Shown here piece after piece: positions 60,196-64,000 of a DNA stretch of 64,000 nucleotides (position 1 is its first letter; each line of letters begins with the position of its first letter). The notes under the pieces were generated by a model. That model saw nothing but the letters and a program-made list of their open reading frames with translations, searched no databases and was not told the origin of the DNA. The translations under genes and the position numbers were made by a program. The DNA is taken from NCBI RefSeq assembly GCF_018069565.1, contig NZ_JAGPNL010000013.1:1-64000 (forward strand). The letters are read 5' to 3'. The stretch comes from Streptomyces tagetis. GTDB lineage: Bacteria; Actinomycetota; Actinomycetes; Streptomycetales; Streptomycetaceae.

Positions 60196-60549
60196 GTGGT
60201 GGACGTTGTGCTGATGCAGGGTTTCGCAGGCTTGATGTGGCTGCTGAGCACGGCCCTGATCCTTTTCAGCGGCTTCGCGTTGATCGACGCCGCCACGCGC
60301 CGCGAGGACGCCTACCGCGCGGCCGACAAGAAGACCAAGCCGTTCTGGCTGATCGTCCTCGGGCTCGCCTTCGTGGTGAACCTGATCTTCAACATCCTGT
60401 CGTTCCTGCCGATCATCGGCCTGATCGCGACGATCGTGTACATGGTCGACGTACGGCCCGCGCTGCGCGGTCTGTCGGGCGGCGGGCGTGACACCCGCCG
60501 CGGCTCCAGCAGCGACGGCCCCTACGGCCCCTGGAACGGCGGACGCTGA
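60196..60549 (+). CDS. DUF2516 family membrane protein
   Basis: A 117-residue protein with two to three membrane helices (LMWLLSTALILFSGFALID and PFWLIVLGLAFVVNLIFNIL) and a Gly/Ser/Arg-rich tail. GTG 60196 is the longest start; GTG 60208 or ATG 60214 are possible, as no clear ribosome site decides. Widespread in actinobacteria, function unknown. Confidence 0.8.
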   Translation: MVDVVLMQGFAGLMWLLSTALILFSGFALIDAATRREDAYRAADKKTKPFWLIVLGLAFVVNLIFNILSFLPIIGLIATIVYMVDVRPALRGLSGGGRDTRRGSSSDGPYGPWNGGR

Positions 60550-60607
60550 GCGGCGACGACCGTCGGCTGATCCACCCCCACGGCCGCGTGGCCCCGAGGC
60601 CGCCCGT

Positions 60608-60643
60608 CCCCGAGCCGCCCGCTCGCGCTCGGGGCGGCTCGGG
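60608..60643. terminator. Bidirectional terminator between DUF2516 and the PP2C gene
   Basis: A perfect 12-bp stem (CCCGAGCCGCCC with GGGCGGCTCGGG, loop of 11) lies between two convergent genes. Confidence 0.75.
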
Positions 60644-60648
60644 CAGGT

Positions 60649-62097
60649 TCAGGGCACCTGGGGCACGCGGTCGAGGAGCAGGACCGCGACGTCGTCCGTC
60701 AGCTCCCCGCCGTTGAGGTCGCGGACCTCGTTCACCGCGGTCTGGAGCAACTGCTCGCCCCGCAGACCGTCGGCGAAACGGCGGCGCACCATCTCCACCA
60801 TGCCGTCCTGGCCGAGCCGCTCCCGGCCCGCGCCGACGTGGCCCTCGATCAGGCCGTCGGTGTAGAGCATCAGGCTCCACTCGGCGCCGAGTTCCACCTC
60901 CACCCGCGGCCAGCGGGCCGCCGACAGCAGGCCGAGCGCCGGGCCGTTCTCGTCGTGGGGGAGGAGCCGGGCGGGCCGGTCCGGTCCCGCGAGCAGCGGC
61001 GCCGGGTGGCCGGCCAGGCAGAGGCCGGCCCGCGTCCCGTCCGGGGAGATGTCCACCGCGCACAGCGTCGCGAAGATCTCCTCGTCCGAGCGCTCGTGCT
61101 CCAGCACCTGCTGGAGGGTGGCGAGCAGTTCGTCCCCGCACATCCCGGCCAGGGTCAGCGCCCGCCAGGCGATGCGCAGTTCCACCCCGAGCGCCGCCTC
61201 GTCCGGCCCGTGCCCGCAGACGTCGCCGATCATGGCGTGCACGGTTCCGTCCGGGGTGCGGACGACGTCGTAGAAGTCCCCGCCGAGCAGGGCGCGGGAG
61301 CGGCCCGGACGGTAGCGCGCGGCGAACCGCAGCGGTGAGCCGTCCAGGAGCGGTGTCGGCAGCAGCCCGCGCTCCAGTCGGGCGTTCTCCTGCGCGTGCA
61401 GCCGGCCCTCGGCCAGCCGCCGTTCCGCCCAGTCGGACCGCTTGCGCTCGACGGCGTAGCGGATCGCCCGGCTCAGCAGCCGGCCGTCGAGTTCGTCGCG
61501 GAGCAGGTAGTCCTGGGCGCCCACCGCCACCGCCTCCGCGCCGCGCTCGGCGTCACCGGCCGAGGTGAGGGCGAGCACGGCGTGCCGGGGCGCCAGCTCC
61601 AGCACGTGCCTGAGCACCGCCAGCTCGTCCTCGTCGGCGCCGTCGCCGGGGCGGGCCGGGCCGGGCAGGGCGAGGTCCAGCAGGATGCAGTGGACGTCGT
61701 CGGTCAGCAGCCGCCCGGCCTCGGTGAGGTTGCGGGCGGTACGGACCCGGATCGGCTTGCCGGCCTGGTCGAGCAGGTCGGGCACGATCGGGGAACCGCC
61801 CGGATCGTCCTCGATCAGCAGCAGCGTCAGGTTGGTGGGCGGGGTGATGTCCGGGTGGTCCGTGGTGTCCTCGCGCATCTCGGTGGGGGACGCGCTCGGT
61901 CCGTCCGGGGTGGCGGGCCCGCGCGCGCCGGTGGCGTCACGCGGGTCCGTGGTGCTCGCGCACCGGGTGGTGTTCTCGGCCGGGTTCTTCCCCGGGGTGG
62001 CCCGCTCTTCGCGGGGGCCGCCGTCCGGGGACGCGGCGGGCGCCTGACCGCACTCGGCGGCCGGGATCGCCCTCTGCCGCGGTACGGGTACGGGCAT
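60649..62097 (-). CDS. Response-regulator receiver fused to PP2C (RsbU/SpoIIE-type) phosphatase
   Basis: A 482-residue two-domain protein. A disordered N-terminus (about 85 residues) is followed by a receiver domain with LLIEDDPG and phospho-acceptor Asp in CILLDLALPG; the usual Lys is replaced by Arg (YLLRDEL). A linker helix (LLSRAIRYAVERKRSDWAERRL) leads to the PP2C domain with GGDFYDVV, MIGDVCGHG and TDGLIE, and the final Asp pair in LTDDVAVLL. Such proteins dephosphorylate anti-anti-sigma factors. Start ATG 62097 with GGAAGGAA upstream. No kinase or anti-sigma gene is adjacent. Confidence 0.9.
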   Translation of the reverse strand: MPVPVPRQRAIPAAECGQAPAASPDGGPREERATPGKNPAENTTRCASTTDPRDATGARGPATPDGPSASPTEMREDTTDHPDITPPTNLTLLLIEDDPGGSPIVPDLLDQAGKPIRVRTARNLTEAGRLLTDDVHCILLDLALPGPARPGDGADEDELAVLRHVLELAPRHAVLALTSAGDAERGAEAVAVGAQDYLLRDELDGRLLSRAIRYAVERKRSDWAERRLAEGRLHAQENARLERGLLPTPLLDGSPLRFAARYRPGRSRALLGGDFYDVVRTPDGTVHAMIGDVCGHGPDEAALGVELRIAWRALTLAGMCGDELLATLQQVLEHERSDEEIFATLCAVDISPDGTRAGLCLAGHPAPLLAGPDRPARLLPHDENGPALGLLSAARWPRVEVELGAEWSLMLYTDGLIEGHVGAGRERLGQDGMVEMVRRRFADGLRGEQLLQTAVNEVRDLNGGELTDDVAVLLLDRVPQVP

Positions 62098-62579
62098 GAT
62101 CGTGGGTTTCCTTCCCTCCCCCCGAGGGCACGGTGGGGCGAGGGACCTCGACCCACCGACGGGGACCATAGCGGGTGACGGCACCGGCGCGGAATGGTCG
62201 GCCCCGCCGGGCTACGGCACCGGACGCTGTCATATGCGGTGGTCTGTCCCGCAGTTGGACACGTTGCCGGGGTGCGGGGGATGACGAACGTCACGCGGGG
62301 TGGGCGCCGCGCGTGGACTGCGTCACGTGGTCCGGATCACGCCACCGGGGGGTGGGGGTTCGGCCACGGGGGTTCGGCCACGCTGTACGGGCGGGGCCGT
62401 TTTCGGCTCCGCCGGGGTGTGGGGTGTGCGTGGCCCGGGGCGCCGTGCCACCGACTGCCTGTGGCCGGTGTCACGATGCCGGGCTTCCCCTCGCGCGGTG
62501 TGCGTCCGCCCCCGAGGCCCGGTGCCCGGAGGGCTCACGCCCCGCTCGCCCCCCGCTCGCCCCCCGCGCCCCCCCCGGC
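62098..62579. other. Non-coding gap between the PP2C gene and the NlpC/P60 gene
   Basis: About 480 bases without a supported gene. It holds two tandem copies of GGGGGTTCGGCCACG (about 62355-62385) and a run of GCTCGCCCCCC repeats near 62540. It must contain the PP2C promoter. Plus-strand frames here are low in codon bias and rich in Gly/Arg. Confidence 0.4.
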
Positions 62580-63716
62580 TCACGCCTCCGGACGTACCAC
62601 CCCGAGGATCGGCATCGTGCCGGCCCCGGCGATCGTCACCGTGCGCCCCGGGCGCGGGGCGTGCACGACGGAGCCGTCGCCGACGTACATCCCGACGTGG
62701 CTGGCGTCCTCGAAGTAGATGATCAGGTCGCCGGGACGCATGTCCTCGACGTCGACCTGCCGCAATTGCCGCCACTGCTCCTGCGAGGTGCGCGGTATCC
62801 CCTGGCCGGCCGCGGCCCACGCCCGCGAGGTGAGTCCGGAGCAGTCGAACGAGGAGGGGCCCGCGGCGCCCCAGACGTACGGTTTGCCGATCTGGGCGGT
62901 GGCGTACTCCACCGCCTCACGACCCCGCTCGGTCGCCTTGCCGTCGAGCTCCTTGAGGATGCCGGAGCGGAGCCAGGCGGCCTGGGCCTCGCGCGCGGCC
63001 TGCCGTTCCAACTGGGCGAGGCGCTCCTTCTCCTCCTTCTCCAGCTCGGATTCCAGCTTCTCGGCCTCGGCGACGCGCTTCTCGACCTTCTGGCGGGCGG
63101 TCGCCTTCTCCCTGCGGTTGGCCTCCAGTCTCCTGGCCTGGACGGCGGCGTCGGTGGCGTAGGTCTCCAGGTCCTGCTGGGTGCGGGTGAGTTCGCCGAG
63201 CAGGCCCTTGGCCGCGCGCTGGCCCTGGAGCACCCGGCCGCCGGACTCCAGGAACTCCTCCGGGTCCCTGCTCAGCATCAGCTTGGCCTCGTCGGGCAGG
63301 CCGTTGGTGCGGTACTGGGCGCGGGCGGCGGCGCCGGCGCGGTCGCGCAGCCGGTCCAGCCTCTCCTGGCCCCGGGCGGTCTTCTTGGCCAGCTCGGCGA
63401 GTTCGGCGGACTGCCTGCGGGCCTTCTCCTCCGCCGCGTTGTACTCGTCGGTGGCGGAGGCCGCGGCCCGGTAGAGGGACTCCAGCTCCTTGCGTACGGC
63501 TTCCAGGTCGCGGGCCGGGGTGGCGGTGGCGCTTGGGGCCGGTGGGGCGGGTGAGGTGGGCGAGGTGGGTGCGGAGGGTGCGGAGGGTGCGGAGGGTGGG
63601 GCGGGCGCCGGGGTGGGCGCGGGGGCCGCGAACGCCACCCCCGGGGCCGCCAGCAGAGTGACCGCGCAGACCACGGTCACCGCGGCGGCCGTCAGCCCGT
63701 GCTTGCCCGTACGCAT
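62580..63716 (-). CDS. Secreted NlpC/P60 peptidoglycan endopeptidase (RipA-like)
   Basis: A 378-residue exported enzyme that cuts D-Glu-mDAP (or equivalent) bonds in stem peptides. Signal peptide with cleavage after GVAFA; a Pro/Ala/Ser linker with APSAPSAP repeats (9-bp DNA repeats near 63570-63600); a coiled coil (about 70-250) as in RipA/PcsB-type hydrolases; then NlpC/P60 with Cys in SFDCSGLT, His in DASHVGMYVG and the third residue in VVHAPRPG. Start ATG 63716. Confidence 0.92.
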   Translation of the reverse strand: MRTGKHGLTAAAVTVVCAVTLLAAPGVAFAAPAPTPAPAPPSAPSAPSAPTSPTSPAPPAPSATATPARDLEAVRKELESLYRAAASATDEYNAAEEKARRQSAELAELAKKTARGQERLDRLRDRAGAAARAQYRTNGLPDEAKLMLSRDPEEFLESGGRVLQGQRAAKGLLGELTRTQQDLETYATDAAVQARRLEANRREKATARQKVEKRVAEAEKLESELEKEEKERLAQLERQAAREAQAAWLRSGILKELDGKATERGREAVEYATAQIGKPYVWGAAGPSSFDCSGLTSRAWAAAGQGIPRTSQEQWRQLRQVDVEDMRPGDLIIYFEDASHVGMYVGDGSVVHAPRPGRTVTIAGAGTMPILGVVRPEA

Positions 63717-64000
63717 ATGGCGCCCCCACCATGGACGAACCCGTCAGTAACATCGCGTCGCTCGGGGGATCGTGCCACGTGCGACGGCGAAACGACAGAG
63801 GGGGTGCTTCCCCCACAGGGGGGACGAACACGACCCGGAGATCGTTCCCGGGCGGTGAACCCCGGCGTGGTGGCAGTGGGTGGGGTTCTGGGCGGGAGGC
63901 TCCCGCCGGCGCACCTCGGGCGGCCGGTCCGCCCCGGCCGGCTTCAGCCGCGTGGCGCCAACGCCGCCCAGCGCACCGTCACTTCGCCCTGCCGCCACCG
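63717..64000. other. Upstream region of the NlpC/P60 gene, to the window end
   Basis: About 285 bases with no supported gene. It contains a GGGGGTGCTTCCCCCACAGGGGGG stretch with inverted repeats (around 63810-63832) and further GC-rich palindromes near 63895-63940 (GGGCGGGAGGCTCCCGCC-like). It may be a structured 5' leader of the hydrolase gene, but I could not match it to a known riboswitch. Confidence 0.35.

Noticed and set aside
63717..64000. Possible ydaO-type c-di-AMP riboswitch before the NlpC/P60 gene
   Set aside because: Such riboswitches often precede wall hydrolase genes in Streptomyces, but the conserved strings were not found on the correct strand. A GAACCCGTCAGTAAC stretch near 63738 looks similar only on the opposite strand, with no partner elements.

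Overview
The window is a 64 kb piece of a Streptomyces (or very close actinomycete) chromosome. The signs are very high GC with strong third-position GC bias, many GTG starts, a 5S rRNA gene, and genes for mycothiol synthesis (mshD), GlnR, Nur, CsoR, RsiG and a Cmd-type membrane cluster. The gene order closely matches what I remember of the Streptomyces coelicolor core around SCO4125-SCO4200. That match is recollection, not a search.

Region by region: 1-800 holds the end of an rRNA operon (5S, terminator) and a GNAT enzyme. 801-7941 is a six-gene minus-strand operon (cmdA-F type) whose proteins look like parts of a type IV secretion machine: VirD4-like, a VirB4 split over two genes, VirB6-like, a VirB8-like protein with one membrane helix, and a small pilin-like protein. 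A divergent lysozyme/NlpC hydrolase (8323-9324) could be its wall-opening enzyme. 9525-13954 holds a PAP2 phosphatase, a Tat-exported flavin oxidase, lipoprotein and microprotein genes, and csoR with its palindromic operator. 14251-24284 is a phosphate island: PhoU-like/Pit, pstSCAB behind a clear PHO box, a Nudix hydrolase, a CHAD protein and polyphosphate kinase. 24565-28442 is an ECF sigma / anti-sigma / ABC exporter operon.

28507-40397 is mostly core: mshD, secreted 5'-nucleotidase, an MprAB-PepD-like stress unit, a LacI regulator, glnR, a hydrolase, a MoaD-like sulfur carrier, and envelope proteins. 40652-42090 is a sulfur unit: a leaderless Cys-containing leader peptide upstream of the sulfurtransferase cysA and a DUF1416 gene. 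42176-43670 holds small conserved genes and a nitrobindin-like protein. 43833-47072 looks like an inserted defence island: a candidate structured RNA, an Abi/HEPN protein, an HTH-bearing N6-adenine methylase and a half-size specificity subunit, with no HsdR. Core genes resume with nur, ygfZ, dtd, rsiG, an asparaginase and an Eis-like acetyltransferase.

52559-58946 is an accessory patch: twin small membrane proteins under palindromic operators beside a GntR regulator, a methyltransferase, a Nudix pseudogene with an in-frame stop, a second pseudogene with an internal deletion, a hypothetical protein, and a TetR / Tet(X)-like monooxygenase pair. The window closes with an XRE regulator with a 29-bp operator, an HbhA-like protein, a DUF2516 membrane protein, a receiver-PP2C phosphatase and a RipA-like NlpC/P60 endopeptidase. 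I saw no CRISPR array, tRNA, IS transposase or integrase.
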